A DNA stretch of 64,000 nt from Brachionus koreanus. Its lineage: Eukaryota > Rotifera > Eurotatoria > Ploima > Brachionidae. The notes below the pieces were generated by a model. It was not told the DNA's origin and searched no databases. It was given only the letters and a program-made list of their open reading frames with translations. A program made the translations under genes and the position numbers. The DNA is taken from assembly GCA_016987375.1 (NCBI GenBank), contig PJRA01000453.1, forward strand, positions 276,718-340,717. The letters are read 5' to 3'. Below are positions 45,573 through 57,463 of the stretch, piece after piece. How positions within the stretch are numbered: position 1 is the first letter of the stretch; every line of letters begins with the position of its first letter.

Positions 45573-46614
45573 TCTGTTAACAATTTTTAAATAAACTTGT
45601 ACTCTAGAAATTATTGAACGATTTAAAACAAGGTTGAGTTGAGTTACATTTCGCAATTTGAGATTTATAATTAAATCTATTTAAAAATATAATTAATAAC
45701 TACTAGTGAATTCAGCTGAGCGAAAGTATTTATCTTAGATTCGGCATAAACAAATAGCTTGGGAACACGAACATGAAATTAAGATGAATAACAATAATAA
45801 TAACTAATTAATTTATTTTATTTTGGTGAAGAAAGATAATTTTTATACTAAATAAAATGATGTTCAGAAAAAAAATTTGATATTTTGTTTTTTATTTTAA
45901 AATATTTACAGAAATTTTCATATTTTGTTCCATTTGACATATTTTGTTTCGTTTTGTTTTTTTTTAAGATTTATGTCATTTTTTTTTTTGAATAATTTAA
46001 ATGGGAAGCCAAACTCCATATTGTCATTTATAATTGAGTTTTGCGTGAACGAGAGCTAATTCAGTCAAAAAAAATTTATAATTAGTAATCTTATTAAATC
46101 AAAACAGACTTTTAATGAAAAAAATATAAATCTAATTTTTTTTTTCTTCAGACTGAATATGAATATTAAATGTTGAATTTTGATTTTAGTTTCTTTTTTT
46201 TAAATTATCTCTGATTTTAAATCTCATCTCTTAAGTAAATAATAATTAGATTTTTCTTAAAATTGTTTTTTTTTTCTTAATATTCAAATCTTTGACGATC
46301 TTTTATTACACTTGAAGAATTCGAAAAAAAAAATAATTGAAATTTTATTTTTAGAAAATATCAAAAATCTACATTCAAAATTAAATTGAATGAATTAAAT
46401 TTATTTTACACTTTTTTTTTTCCGATTTTAAAAATCATCTCAAGACCTAGCTCATTTTTATAAAACTATTTATTCTTTTAAAATAGCAATAAATAAATTC
46501 TTAATTTAAAGAAATGAATGGTGTCATATTTTTTTCTTTAAATTTGATGCTCAACAAATTTATATATAAATGAATATTCAAAAGCAAAAAAAAAAAACTC
46601 ATTTATTGAACAAA
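45573..46614. other. Divergent spacer between nAChR A and the Ly6-like gene
   Basis: About 1 kb, AT-rich, lying between two divergent start codons; a shared regulatory region is possible. No feature recognised. Confidence 0.4.
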
Positions 46615-47364
46615 ATGAATTTAGGAAAACAAGATTTGATTTTTACTGTCTATCTTTTTATTATCATAAGTAATTTAGACATAATCGTTTCTTTGATACA
46701 CTAACTTAAAATATTTGAATTTAATCAGATCTTTTTAAAACTTCCAATGGGTTTATTACAGTCAACACCAGCAAAGGAATGTTTGAATTTGATGAAAATT
46801 TTTTGAATATTCTAAAAATGTACCAAACCAATTCATCAGACCAATCTTCTAACATGACAGAAAATTTATCTAAAGCCTTCAACAATATGAGACAGTTGTC
46901 TACTGAACCACCCTTAAATTCTAAGCCTAATAAAACCAACCAAATAATTAAAGACTCTGTCTTTTGCTACCACTGCAATAAACACTTGTTGAATATAAGT
47001 TCAGAGTTTTGGGAAAATTTAAGCCTATTTAACGATACTTGTGAAAAACCTAATATGCTTGAAGTTGAATTATGTCAATCTGACCAGGAATGTTTTGTAA
47101 GTAAGAAATTTGAAATGAATTTAAATTATCTTTTAACTTAAGTCGTCAAAATTTGGTGTATTCTATGTTAGAGGATGTGTTGATAAAAAGATATGTAACA
47201 AAGGAAATTTATTTGGTGGTGAATCTAAACAGTTATTCGAATGTTGTGATAAAATAATGTGCAATGACCAGCTTTTAGTTAACAGCTCAAGTCGCATTGT
47301 ATCATATAACTGGTTAAATAATTCTTTAATTCTTTATTTTTTAATTTTAATTTTAAAAAACTAA
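46615..47364 (+). CDS. Ly6/uPAR (three-finger) domain protein, probably GPI-anchored
   Basis: Three exons, 46615-46669, 46762-47096 and 47143-47364, sum to 204 codons (203 residues). The first exon is a signal peptide (LIFTVYLFIII). After a Ser/Asn-rich stretch comes a LU domain at about residues 85-180: FCYHCNK, FNDTCEK, VELCQSDQECF, VRGCVDKKICN, and the hallmark ECCDKIMCND, with the paired Cys followed by Cys-Asn. The chain ends with a short polar spacer (LVNSSSRIV) and a hydrophobic tail (LILYFLILILKN), the pattern of a GPI-attachment signal. Vertebrate Lynx and insect Quiver-type members bind nicotinic receptors or potassium channels. Here the gene sits on the opposite strand between two nAChR subunit genes, which fits a receptor-modulating role, though that is inference. 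Confidence 0.85.
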
Positions 47365-47856
47365 AATATTTTATCTAAAAAACAAAATTAAAGAAACAGT
47401 TGTATTTATTATTTATTAATAAAACTTGATATTATTCACGATATTCATGATATAAATGATTAAAAAAGAAAAAACAAAAAGATGAAACTAATTTATTTTT
47501 TTGTTCAATTTACTTGTTCTCTTTAGAAATTTTAGGTTAAATAGAATTTTTTTCCCTAAATATCTAACACGTCTCAGCATCGATATTAATGCTTCTTCTC
47601 TAGAATCTAACTCTCCGTTAAGCATAAGACATCCACACGTCCTCTAAATTTTATTTTGTACTTGGCAGTAATTCCTGATTGTATTTATCTTTGATATTCC
47701 TAAATTTCTCTAATCTTAAGGTGTTTAATAAAATCTATTTCTAATGGAAAAAAGATCAAATTTTTTTCTCTAAATAAAAATTAAAAAAACCTTTAAGTTA
47801 TATACATTTATTTAAAAAAAAATAAAAACAAAATTTTGAATTTAAATCAGAGAGAA
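47365..47856. other. Convergent spacer between the Ly6-like gene and nAChR B
   Basis: About 490 bases between two stop codons; AATAAA signals near both ends. A less AT-rich stretch at 47560-47700 has no open frame of note. Confidence 0.4.
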
Positions 47857-50800
47857 TTAATCACTAGCATTTTGTTCCGAATAGAGAAACAAAAACGAGC
47901 TTAATAATAAAGCAGAAAGATAAACAAAAAAGCATATTCTGTCAACTATCATGGCTAAAATTTTCCACTCATCATAGATCTCATTAACTGTTATAGCTTT
48001 TTCTTTTTTACTGGCCAAATTAGCTGTGAGAAGAAGCCGTTGACACTCTAGAATTTCTTTTAAAATTGAAAACTTTAAATTTTCATCTTGCAATTTAAAA
48101 GGATCAAATGATTTTTGTAGTTTTATGAGCATTTTTTCCAAATTTTTGCTAATTTCCTCACTAAAGGGCATTTCACTTGTCCTTGGACTTAGAAATTCAT
48201 ACGAATTTCTTTGCTCGTTTGATGAATTCCGATTGTTTTCTGTAGCACGTTCTCTATTATGCTTTAAATAAGCAGGCTCTGATCTACTAGTAAAATCGAA
48301 CTCATTGCTCTCTTGATTTAATGAATCATTTTCTTTACTGTTGATAAAAATCGGAAGTTCGTTCCGATATATTTTTTTTACTTGAATCTTGTCAACAGGA
48401 AAATCATTATGTGTTCGGAAGTATGCGTTGCTCTCGTGACAAAAACAAAATACTCGACCCAAGTATCCAATTATGTATTTTCTCATCCATCTAGGCACTC
48501 TTTGCTTTTTGGGACCACGAAAATGAAAATTGAGAACAATAATAGTTAAGATCACCGATATGAGGACCAAAATTAGGTTGACATTGAAATACAAGCCGAT
48601 GATTGGCAACGATTTAGATGCTTTGGGAGTATATTCAGTTATCAGTTGCAAGAACACTGTCAATGCCAACAAAATTGTAATCGTCAATGTAATTTTTTCT
48701 TAAAGTAGTTGATTTTTTTAATTCAATTTTTTGGAACCAAAATTTTAATATTTTTACCTCCTGAATCTGGCGGAAGCCAAAAAACAAATAAAGCTTGAAC
48801 AAAGTTGTTTAAATTTAGATTTTATTTTTAAATTATTATGGCATAAAATTACTTAAACTTGAGAGAATTGTGAATGGAAAAATCATATGGTTCACTTTAA
48901 AATTAAAAAGTATAATTAAAATTATTTCTATTTTATATTTGTCAAATATATTTTGGCTTAAATATTAAAAAATTCTGTACATATACATTTTAAATACATT
49001 TTTGATGAGGATAATACTTTCCAAAGTAAACCATGCAAATTTTTTCTAGAGTTATTCAAAAAAATCTATTTTCATACAATTTTCTAAGTCAAAGTTAAGA
49101 CTTGACTTGACTTAAGACTCTTGACTTAAAAACAAGTCTGATCTGAATCAATTTTAAATTTATAACCTCAAGCCTAAACAGATTAGTAAACAAAAGGACA
49201 CAAAAGAATATTGAATGTTTTTTTTTCTCATTGCTAATCCATTGTCTAGGAACTTTCTCGGGCTTTCAAGTGTTAAGTGAAAGATAATTATTTTAAAATA
49301 TATCTTAATTTTAAATAAATTATTTATAATCTAACCATTTCACAGTAATTTAGATTAATGACTAGAAAGAGGAATTTTTGTCAGGCAAAAAAGTCTTCTT
49401 TGTAATAAATTCAATAATTTTTGAATTTAATCAAAAATGATCCGAAAATAATTAAATGAAATAAATATAGCTTTTTGGCGCTTAGGTCAAACTATTCATA
49501 AACAATAGAAAGCCTGATTATTTTATTGCTAAATTAATGAATTAAAATATCTAGAGAAACTAGAGAAATAAAAAAAATATTTAGAAATTAACGATAAACA
49601 AGTCATTTATTCTAAAAAACTTGTTTCTTTCAGAAAAAATATCAAGTGAAATTTTTAAAATCGGGTCTTTCAAGTTGACCTGCCCGGCTTTCAAGTGTTA
49701 AGTAAAGAAAAAAGTTTCTTATAAACGTTTCATTTTTGACTTTTAAACTAATTTTTCAGTCATTTTTTAGGAATTCATTTTTAATGTGCCAAAAATACTT
49801 GATTTTTAATCTTTTTTTTTAATCTACCATAAAAGGCATGATTTCTTTGTAGAAATAGCGTGAATTCCAACCAAACAAAATCGTTTTGTTCATTTGCCAC
49901 CACACTTATATTCAATAATTTCCACTCAGTATGAATAAATGAATGATTTAGGTAAGGCTTTTCATTGTTATAATAAACAATAACTTCTTTTTTGCTCCTG
50001 GACCAGGATTGAAGTTCTAGCGTACAATTTTGTCTAGAATTATCTTCTTTAAATATACTCATTTTTAATTTAAATGTCCCTTACTTGTCAAATGGAAAAT
50101 ATTTTATATTCACTCGGCAATAACTTCTGAGAATATCTGGAACTAAACAATCACTCATTAAGTTAATTGAAAGAAAAAAATCTCAAGAAGGTAAAATTAC
50201 ACATCCAGAAAACACTTCCATCTGATTGTACATCTATTAAGTAATTGTCTCTCTGTGTAGAATAAGCCACATCTGCACTATTAAAAAGTACAATGTCTTG
50301 AAAAAAAAATTTTTTTTTTATTTAATTCTGTTTTGAGCGGAAATTTGGTCTATAACCTGGAGTCCAAATATCCTTGGATGAGAGAACTATTCTTGTTTGA
50401 TTACTAAATTCTTCTGGATCCCAAATTAAGTGTTGATCAAACCATTTCTAAATAAACAATTTTAAAGCAAAGATTTGAACATAAAAAAAATTAATTTACT
50501 AGTGCTATTTGGGCATTTGTGATCATCACTTGATTTTGTTCGTCCTTTTAGGAATAAACTTTTGAAAAATTTTAAAAAAATAATAAGCTAACTAGATCCA
50601 TTATTTGAATTATAGTCAATGTAATGTTTACAAAGGTAACTGTTGATGCATTTATAACTGGACGCACATCTGGCGAGTAATTTGATAACAAATAGGCTCT
50701 TAGAATACTTTCATCTGAATTCAACAAACCATCTTTTTTAAACAAATAAATTCTTGATTAATTAATTTAAACAACAATTTATAAAGAAAAAAATTATAAT

Positions 50801-50985
50801 TTATTACGATCAGAATGCATGAACTGAGAATCAAAATCAAAAATATTCCAAGTTCTAGATTTTTTATACCATGGATCAGATTTTTCTGAATAAGTCTTAG
50901 GCACTTTAAAGACAGCTTTTTCTATAGTTGACTTTGGCAATAGGACAAAAACTATAATTGCCATGCTTAATTTTGTAATTCTCAT
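47857..50985 (-). CDS. Nicotinic acetylcholine receptor subunit B, non-alpha type
   Basis: Ten exons: 50808-50985, 50593-50732, 50500-50544, 50357-50447, 50201-50296, 50085-50142, 49828-50033, 48859-48894, 48758-48793 and 47857-48698; 576 codons (575 residues). A signal peptide (LSMAIIVFVLLP) precedes the ligand-binding domain with DEQNQVMITNAQIAL, WDPEEFSN, DIWTPDIVLFNSAD and the Cys-loop CRVNIKYFPFDKQNC (13 residues between Cys192 and Cys206). Loop C (HSFIHTEWKLLNISVV) lacks the vicinal Cys pair. M1-M3 are nearly identical to subunit A (KITLTITILLALTVFLQLIT, SLPIIGLYFNVNLILVLISV), while the cytoplasmic loop differs strongly. Exon lengths match A, except that the 154-base exon of A is split here by an extra intron, and the intron before M1 is 933 bases against 52. 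The pair is a tandem duplication. Confidence 0.93.
48895..49827 (-). repeat. Expanded, repeat-bearing intron in nAChR B
   Basis: The 933-base intron holds a copy of the dispersed repeat also seen in SEC31 intron 1 (49104-49141). It also has two direct copies of a motif containing GGCTTTCAAGTGTTAAGT (49261-49278 and 49686-49703), about 425 bases apart. The orthologous intron of the sister gene is only 52 bases, so insertion of repeats explains the growth. Confidence 0.65.
49104..49141 (+). repeat. Dispersed repeat copy in nAChR B intron
   Basis: GACTTGACTTAAG through TTAAAAACAAGTCTGA, matching 12299-12338 at about 80 percent by eye. Confidence 0.5.
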
Positions 50986-51112
50986 TTTAATATCTCTTCA
51001 AAATAAAGTTTAAAGCTAATTAGATTAATTCTTTTAGAAAATAAAAGAAAATTGTAGACTTAATTTAGAATTTAGAAAGAGGAAACTTTTAGAATGCTAA
51101 GATCAATCGATA

Positions 51113-51513
51113 TTAAACAGCAGAGATGACTAAAAATTCTTTTTTTTTCTTGAATAATAAGTATCGAAAAGTTTGGCTTTGCTAATGAAATGAATCTTAT
51201 AACAGAAATAATATTAAATTTGTAAATAGGCATTGAAAATTTGATAAGGAAATTTGATAGAATTCTACTCACAATCAAATTCGTTGCAATCATTTGTTGT
51301 ATATTGATCGGTCTGATATCTAGGCCCATACATAGATGAATACGCAGCAGATTGTTTCTTTGAAAACGAATTTTTTCCAAGCTTTGCATCAGTCTTGCTT
51401 GCAAGCAGAACAAAAACAAAAGCAAAAACAAAAATTTTTACACTGAACAAATGGCAATTGATGAACCGCTTTAAATCAGATTTAAAGATGTTTTCAATTT
51501 TTGCCTTTTTCAT
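51113..51513 (-). CDS. Possible small secreted peptide
   Basis: Two exons, 51273-51513 and 51113-51129, joined through a strong GTGAGT donor, give 86 codons (85 residues). If the intron is kept, the frame ends three codons later. A basic N-terminus of about 23 residues precedes a hydrophobic core (LFSVKIFVFAFVFVLLASKTDA), as in a long signal peptide. The mature part is about 42 residues (Ser, Tyr, Lys-rich) with one LGK and one KK, which might be processing sites, and few Cys. No family recognised. It lies 128 bases upstream of nAChR B on the same strand, so it could share regulation. A chance ORF is not excluded. Confidence 0.4.
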
Positions 51514-54500
51514 ATTTCTTAGCTTCCAGTTGTTTTGACTTATTCTATTTGGTGAGCTAATTTTCTATCATCTTTTTTAAATTGGTTAAATAAAAATTCA
51601 ACAATTAATTTTTTATCTAGATAATTAAGTTTTCCCAAACGAATTCCGCTTTCTATTACCACTAAATAAACAATATATTTAATTATTCTCTCTTACTTCT
51701 ATTTACTCATCATTTATCCGAATTATTCCAAACTAAATATTTGTATTTTCTATTTTAACTAGCTAAATTAAATACTTGCTAGATAATTAAATTTTTTTCT
51801 TATAAAACGAATTAATTGATAAATTATTTCTTTATTTTATTACGGAGAAAAAAAATAAAAATTAAAATTATTTAAATATTTAATGGCTATTTAATATAAT
51901 TTTTATACTTTTAATTTAGAATTTTCAAATCGCTTTTTTTCTAAAGTTTCTTAATATTGCCCTAAAATAACACATTATTTAAGCAATTTGTTCCATATGT
52001 TAAACTTTGATTAGGATTATTCCACTATTAAAAATAATCTATTGAATATTAAATACTTATTTTAAAATAAAATTTGATTTGAGTTATTATTCCAAGTAGA
52101 AAATATTATCATGAAAAATTAATCAATACTTTGTTAAATTAGATTATCATTCAAAAAATCAAAAAATAAGAGACCTATGTTTATGGTATTAGAATTAATC
52201 AAAAATGAATTTGTTAATTTTCTCAATGATTAATCTGTAAATAATTCAAAAATCTGTCGAAATATTAAAAAAAATGTGGTTGGTAAAAAAAAAACTAATA
52301 ATTTATTGCTATGATATCAGGGCTGTTCCTGTCACAGCTAAATTTAGATTTAAATTTTTCATGATAAATAGAATAGACCAAAAGTTTCCAATGTTATATA
52401 TTTTCTTTAAACAACAATTTATGTATTTATTAAGTCTATTGATTTATGATATTAAATAAGAAATAATAAATATATACAATACATTTGAGAATTAGTAAAA
52501 TAGGAATTTAAGTATAGAACTACAATAGTGAGCAATCAAAACAATATAGAAAACTAAGCCTAATATTTTTACTAAAATACCGGATTTTAGTAAAGAAGTT
52601 GTTTTTTAATTGAACTTTTAAAACAAATTTGCCTCGCTTTTAAACACAATTGTTTAATTTTTAAACAAAAATTCTTACTTTACAATTATAGTTTATTTCA
52701 AAAACTTTAAAAACTATTTTTTTCGGTTATGCAAAAAAAAATAACAAGTTTTTTTTCTAATTAGTCTTTAATAAAATATTTTAATAATATCGTTCAATTA
52801 TCTTACTATTCTAAAATCAAATGTGTGAAAATCTTATATATTGACGACTGAATTGACACCGAAAAAATTCAAAAATTAAATCCTTAAGTCTTTTCATAGC
52901 ATCATCTATTATTTCGTTCAAATCTAAGTAAATTTCAATTATTGTTTCAGGATTCATCATTTACAAAATTATCAAAATGAAGATATTTTCATTAGCCTTT
53001 TCTTTTATTAACTTATATTAATTAATTTTTAACAATCTGAATGTGTTAAAAAGAAAACGCTTGATTGTACGACCATCGTCACTACCACATTTTAGAAAAA
53101 GGATAAATGTAAATACAATTTAACATTGAATATTTAAATTCGTCATAAAAAAACGAAAATTGACTTTGTCAAATTTAATTACTTTTATATTTATTTTATC
53201 TAATTTTGAAATATTTTTTTTTTTTTTTTTTATTAATTTTGACCTATGAGGTCTATACAAGTTTTTTTTATCAATAATAATAATCAATAACAAATTAGAC
53301 GAAAAACAGCTCCACTTGTTTTTCTATTATCTAAATATACATCCACTTCAATACATTAAATATATCATTTCATCTTAAGTTTTTTAATCTGAACTTAGAA
53401 CAATAAAATCAAAGTTAACTAGGTAGGATCATGAGTCCCTTGCAGCGTGATAAAATTAATTGAGATACAAAACTAATTAATTAATTTACAATCAAATAAA
53501 ATCTAATTTAATTATTTAGACTGCATATTGAACTACATGACTAAAATTTGACGCGGAGACAAATATTCATGTCAAATGCTTCATGTTTAGTAAAACATAG
53601 CCTGAAGTTGTTGATAAGTTCTTAAAAAAATGATAATTTACTCTTTTAATTTTTAAAAAAGTAACAACCCTCTCTTTCTTTTTTAATTTTTAATGGTCAT
53701 AATCATTTATTTTTGAAGGAATCTGCTTTTAAAATTTGAAAAAGGATTTCAATTTATATCTCCATCGTTCCTAAATCATTTCATAAATTTTCAAATTTCA
53801 AATTCTTTGAAAATTATTCAATACTATACAAAAAAATACTCTCCCTTAGATTGAAAATAAAATAGAAAAGATAAAATGCAAACATAATTGATAATTAATG
53901 ATGTATTGGAATCTTTTATCGATAGGAGATTTTTTATAAATCACCATTATTAGCTTTTACTAAAACGAAGTAAAAATTAAATTAAATTAATAAAATTTAT
54001 TCGAAACCAAAAACAAAGATAATCAACTCTTGTTAATAGCAACAAAAATTAAGCACATGCTTTTGGAATTAGTTTTCTTTTAGATCTTTTAGTTTAAAGC
54101 TTAAATCATAGCATTTCATTGCCTTTTTTTACAGAGAGTAGATAACTGCATAAGAAATAAATGGGTTAACCAAGTGATGAAATAATTTATCATGTTCAAT
54201 TTAGCGTTATAGATTTAATAATAAAATCAATGATATCGATAAAAATTTATTTCTAAATAATATCTTGCTAATGCTTCTTTAGGCTGTCTGGAAATTTTGT
54301 TCTTGGTCATTCTAAAATTTTAGCAATAAAAAACCAGCAACAGTTCATTTTTCAATTATCTCTTTTATGATCTAAATGATCTAACAAAGCGTACAAACAC
54401 AAACTAATTACCAGGTTGAATCTTAACTATTTTCTAATCCTTCATCAATTGATGGAAAAAAATTTAAAATACTAAAAGCAGAATTTAAATTAGAGATATC

Positions 54501-54675
54501 TAAAACAGCTGAACTTCAATTTAGGGATTAAATTTCAACAAAATGAGTTAATAGGAAACAATTTATTCTATATCTATCTATTTTTTATTTTTCTTAACAT
54601 ATGAATTTAGAGTTAAAAACATATTTATTTTTTAAATTTTAAGTATTTAATTGCATTAAAAAAATATCTATTCAA
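51514..54675. other. Intergenic region, no gene recognised
   Basis: About 3.2 kb of AT-rich DNA. A 61-codon ORF at 52274-52459 has no recognisable similarity. No RNA genes or inverted repeats were recognised. Confidence 0.4.
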
Positions 54676-56884
54676 CTAGTCTTTTTTGCTGGAAAAATTT
54701 TTGGAGTTTATTTTTTGCAAATTGTATAGTTTTGATGCGTCCTGGTCATTTAGTCTTCGATAGGAATTTTCGGTGTCCAATTGTAACAGTGAATGATTTG
54801 ACATCATTGTTTTGGAAAGTTCTGCTTGCCGTGACAAATAGGTATCAGGAGAAAAAAAATCATTTTTTTTTGTGCGTCTTAAAACATCATGAATAAGAGA
54901 AAATTTTTTCATTTAAAAAAAAAATAGTTCAATTACACTTTTTCCACATATTCGCTATATTTGTTCAAAACGGAACTCTTTGGATTTTTTTGTAAAAGTC
55001 TTCCTTGAGTTTGAATGGCATTCACAGCCAATATTGCTCGGTTACAAGCTTTTAAATTTAAGAAAAAATAAATAAATTAGAAATATATTTTTAAATTTTT
55101 TTTTACATTCTTCGGCTAAATTTTGATTATCAGTTAGTTGTTTTGTTTGTGTTAAGACTCTTAAAAATTTGCCTCCAGTCAAATTGTTATAAAAAATTTT
55201 AAGCTGAAATGGCAATTGTTTGATTTTCATTTTCAAATCTACATAGTTAAGAAAATTAAACAAAAAACAAAAAAAAATATCCAAAAGTTATACACTACCA
55301 TTTCTAACACCAAATTCAAAGGTGAGTTCAGTTTCTCTAGTCACATTGCCAATCTTAAATTTTAAAATATTTAGAATAGAAAACAATTCATTTAAAACAT
55401 GAATTAAACTTGTTTTTCAATTTTGCTTTGACAGTTATCAAAGTTTTCATGATCTTTAATGTATCTTTTTTTTTTTAGATAAATTTTCCACTTATTTCTC
55501 TAATAAATATAAAAATTACAGTTCTTTGGTCAGTATAAGTTCAGCCAAAACATTAGTAGCTATTATTTGATCTTCTAAAATGCTCGAGAATTGCTCTTTT
55601 AAATGCATTGGATTAACAACATTTACCTATTGAATTTGAGTTAAATTATAGGATTTTTTTAAATTATAGGACATATAATTTACCAGTCCACCAGTCTTGC
55701 TAGATATTTCACCCAAGAGACCTAGTTTGCATGAAGTGCCCTCGATGGTTATTATAGAAACTGATACACTTTTAAGACAAAATAATATTTTTGATTTTTT
55801 TAAGAGCAAAATACCCATTAGACAAAGCCAATTCTGATATATCATTATAAAATTTGTCTATTTCATCCTGATTTTGGTTATCCAAAGAGCCAATTCCCTT
55901 GTTTGCCAAGCCATCCGTACACAGAATAACCTGACTGCCTGATTTTTTACTCGCCAACATGACGGAATAGTACAAAGCTGGACCCAAGGCCGTGGCACCA
56001 CCCTCCTCTAGACTTATAAATGCATAAATAAATTTCTATCTTTACAAAATAACTAAAAATTTACTCTAAAAGCTTTTTTTTGAGAATATTTTTGCAATTT
56101 GACAAACAATCCAAATCCGGTGTTTGTTCAGCTAAAGTTTTAATCTCATTTTTTGATTCCAAGCTATCTCCCTCAATATTTAATTGATTAATTTTTCCAT
56201 CACCGATTACTGATACCATCTGATTGAAAGTAACTATTCCAATCTTTTTTGCTGGACTATTTTTTTCAAGAACATTAAGATTATCATCTATTGCAATTTG
56301 CACTGCCTTGAAAATAAAATTTTGCATAAGTTTAATTTAGATTTTAATATCACTTCTAATCTAGTGATGTGTCTTTGTCTAGAGCTCAAACGTGGATTAT
56401 AGTCTTGACCAGCAACGTTTCGAAAGCGCTCTATGCGCTTTTGATCAGTAGGCAGATTTAAATCTGCATTGACGAGACTACTAATTGACATTGAGCCAGA
56501 TATATCGATACAATAAACTGTATAAGTTGAATCAGAACTAGGACTTGTTGGCAAGGTTTGATGGTTCGATTCCAATAAGTAGGTTATTTCTTCTTGGTTG
56601 GGGATTTCATCTTTATGAACAAATATTTTATTCTCGAAATTACAGAACTCACAAATCCATTGTTTTTTTGAATCATTTTCTAGATCAGTTATTTTACTGT
56701 GTGTGGATAGAACTGCTCTGCATTTTGAGCAAAGAATAGCTTCGCCGGCGTGAGTGTTATTAGAATCTACCAAATGATCAAAAGTAACTGATATGACATT
56801 GGTGTCAGGTTGAAATACATTTGTTTCCTTTGTATCACTGAGAGTTTTATTTTTTGACAAAACATATTCAGAAGCGAAATTCAT
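54676..56884 (-). CDS. Sec23/24-type zinc finger plus von Willebrand A domain protein, cpRas1-like
   Basis: Ten exons: 56354-56884, 56065-56306, 55815-56012, 55684-55768, 55520-55626, 55410-55464, 55299-55353, 55107-55238, 54937-55048 and 54676-54877; 573 codons (572 residues). A four-Cys zinc ribbon as in Sec23/Sec24 (ILCSKCRAVLS, WICEFCNFEN) lies at about 50-85. A vWA domain from about 118 has the metal-ion site DISGSMS, followed by GIVTFNQMVSVIGDG, GGATALGPALYY and VILCTDGLANKGIG. The rest is beta-rich, then helical, ending SPDTYLSRQAELSK. This order matches proteins annotated as circularly permutated Ras protein 1-like in invertebrates and Dictyostelium, but no Ras domain is encoded here before the zinc finger. 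Sec23/Sec24 themselves are longer and lack a canonical DxSGS. Role unknown. Confidence 0.8.
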
Positions 56885-57463
56885 TTTAATAAATTATTTG
56901 AACAATATCAACCAGATTTAAAAATTAAAAAAAAAGTTAATTACACAATTTAAACTTAATCATTTATTCGTTTATAAATTATGATAAAATGATTAGTCAT
57001 CAATTCAAAACTAAAAATGTTTAGGTTGAATTAATCAAATAAATTTTTTCTAATATTTTTAGATTCTGAAAAATTGTTTTTTTTTTCCTAAATTTAATAA
57101 TATCATATCATAAAAAATATTATATTATTAAATTTAGCTATCATAAAAAATATAAACTTATTTTCAGTTAAACTATTTCAAGTTAATTTTTTTTCCAATT
57201 AAGACATTATCGGTTTCAAAAGGAGTTTTGTTTAATTTAAACTTTTTCCATCAACTAAATATTTTTTTTTTTAAATTTTCATTTTTCAGATTATTTTATC
57301 AGCAAAAATCATGAAATCAAAAATAAAAATGTTAAGCAAAAATGGAAAAAAAATTAGTTCTTTTTTTGCTGGTTGACAAATTTTTTTTTTCATTAATAAT
57401 CACTGAAATTGTCAAGTAGGCTTGATTGAATTGTGTTGGCATTTCGTTTTCAGGAAATAGGTC

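Noticed and set aside
52274..52459. 61-codon ORF
   Set aside because: No similarity, no splice context and background composition.
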